Positions 63,472 to 64,000 of a DNA stretch of 64,000 nt are shown in pieces (within the stretch, counting starts at the first letter, position 1; every line of letters begins with the position of its first letter). Both the position numbers and the translations under genes were made by a program. The notes beneath the pieces were generated by a model, which saw only the letters and a list, made by a program, of their open reading frames with translations, did no database searches and was not told the DNA's origin. The stretch lies in assembly GCA_029237695.1 (NCBI GenBank), contig CM055279.1, positions 19,905,919 through 19,969,918 on the forward strand. The letters run 5' to 3'. The DNA is from Conchocele bisecta. Lineage: Eukaryota > Mollusca > Bivalvia > Lucinida > Thyasiridae.

Positions 63472-64000
63472 ACACTCCTGCACTTAATGGTTGGGATGTA
63501 TACCGAGTATGAAGAGAATCGGGCAAAATCTGTAGAAGTAGTTCGCCGGAAAAGGAAAAAGAATTTCGTGACAGCGACAATTTTTACGTTAAGCATTCCT
63601 GCACTTGATGGTTGGGATGTATACCTATATGAAGAGAATCGGGCAAAAACTGTAGAATTTGTTCGCCGGACAAGGACAAAAAAAGTCGAAAAAAGGGTCA
63701 TAACTACGGATGGATCGGTGGGATAGTGAACAAATTACGCTACGCACTCCTGTACTAGATGGTAGCGCTGTATACCGAATATGAAGAGAATCGGCCAACA
63801 CTGTAGAAGTAGTTCGCCGAACAAGGAAAACATTATAATTTCAGAGTCGAAAAAGGGGCATAAATGGATTTATCAGTGTGACAGTGAATATTGTTACGTC
63901 ACCCACTCCTATACTTGATGGTAGGGTTGTATATCGAATATGAAGACAATCAGATAAACACTGTAGAAGTAGTTCGCCGGACAAGGAAAAAATATTTTTT
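63472..64000. repeat. Tandem repeat array (about 120-155 bp), runs off the window
   Basis: Four units start near 63475, 63595, 63745 and 63900, each with 'cactcctgcacttgatggt', 'tgaagagaatcgggcaaaa' and 'gtagaagtagttcgccgga'. The open frames at 63487-63726 come from it. Confidence 0.75.

Overview
The window is animal genomic DNA, most likely from a bivalve mollusc. I infer this from the dense mix of short foldback (MITE-like) repeats, minisatellites, mollusc-style 'GGGGGAGATAA' and 'GCTCACCTGAGC' repeat ends, and the near absence of host coding sequence. The species cannot be named from sequence alone.

Layout. 1-26083: host repeat landscape with one recognisable host gene (a CCCH zinc-finger gene of ZC3HAV1/PARP12 type, minus strand, about 1.85-2.62 kb), one candidate small spliced gene (9.2-11.3 kb), many foldback elements, SINE-like repeats, and three arrays (7.2-8.95, 10.2-10.86, 18.1-19.0 kb). 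26084-50245: a Ty3/gypsy-type LTR retrotransposon with 199-bp LTRs, a CATA target duplication, a primer-binding site, a first ORF with SGNH-esterase-like blocks, then gag, protease, RT, RNase H and integrase remnants and a polypurine tract. 27236-44871, inserted in the spacer between that first ORF and gag: a complete 17.6-kb Polinton/Maverick (adintovirus-like) element with about 195-bp terminal inverted repeats starting AG and a 5-bp AAACG target duplication. 50246-64000: host repeats again, with a second candidate spliced gene (51084-53192), more foldback elements and tandem arrays.

The Polinton carries the viral core set: protein-primed family B DNA polymerase (plus strand); retroviral-type integrase, packaging ATPase and double-jelly-roll major capsid protein (minus strand); a probable minor capsid/penton protein and a probable coiled-coil fiber with a globular head (plus strand); and several small or membrane proteins. 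I did not find the adenain-type maturation protease. The large genes are broken by different lesions (in-frame stops of all three kinds, an 11-bp and a 4-bp tandem duplication, a deletion), so the copy is a degrading fossil, while several small ORFs and the penton-like ORF remain open. The two LTRs differ at about 8 of 199 positions and the two TIRs at only a few of about 195, which fits the virus-like element landing in an already resident retrotransposon.

The most unusual features are: the Polinton-in-retrotransposon nesting; the SGNH-like ORF upstream of gag; a family of about 14-bp palindromes (CCAATCGCGATTGG and variants) scattered through the Polinton, including inside reading frames; a shared AATTTT...AAAATTA motif before several capsid-gene starts; a likely fiber with 48-residue repeats; and MITEs that have turned into local satellite arrays.
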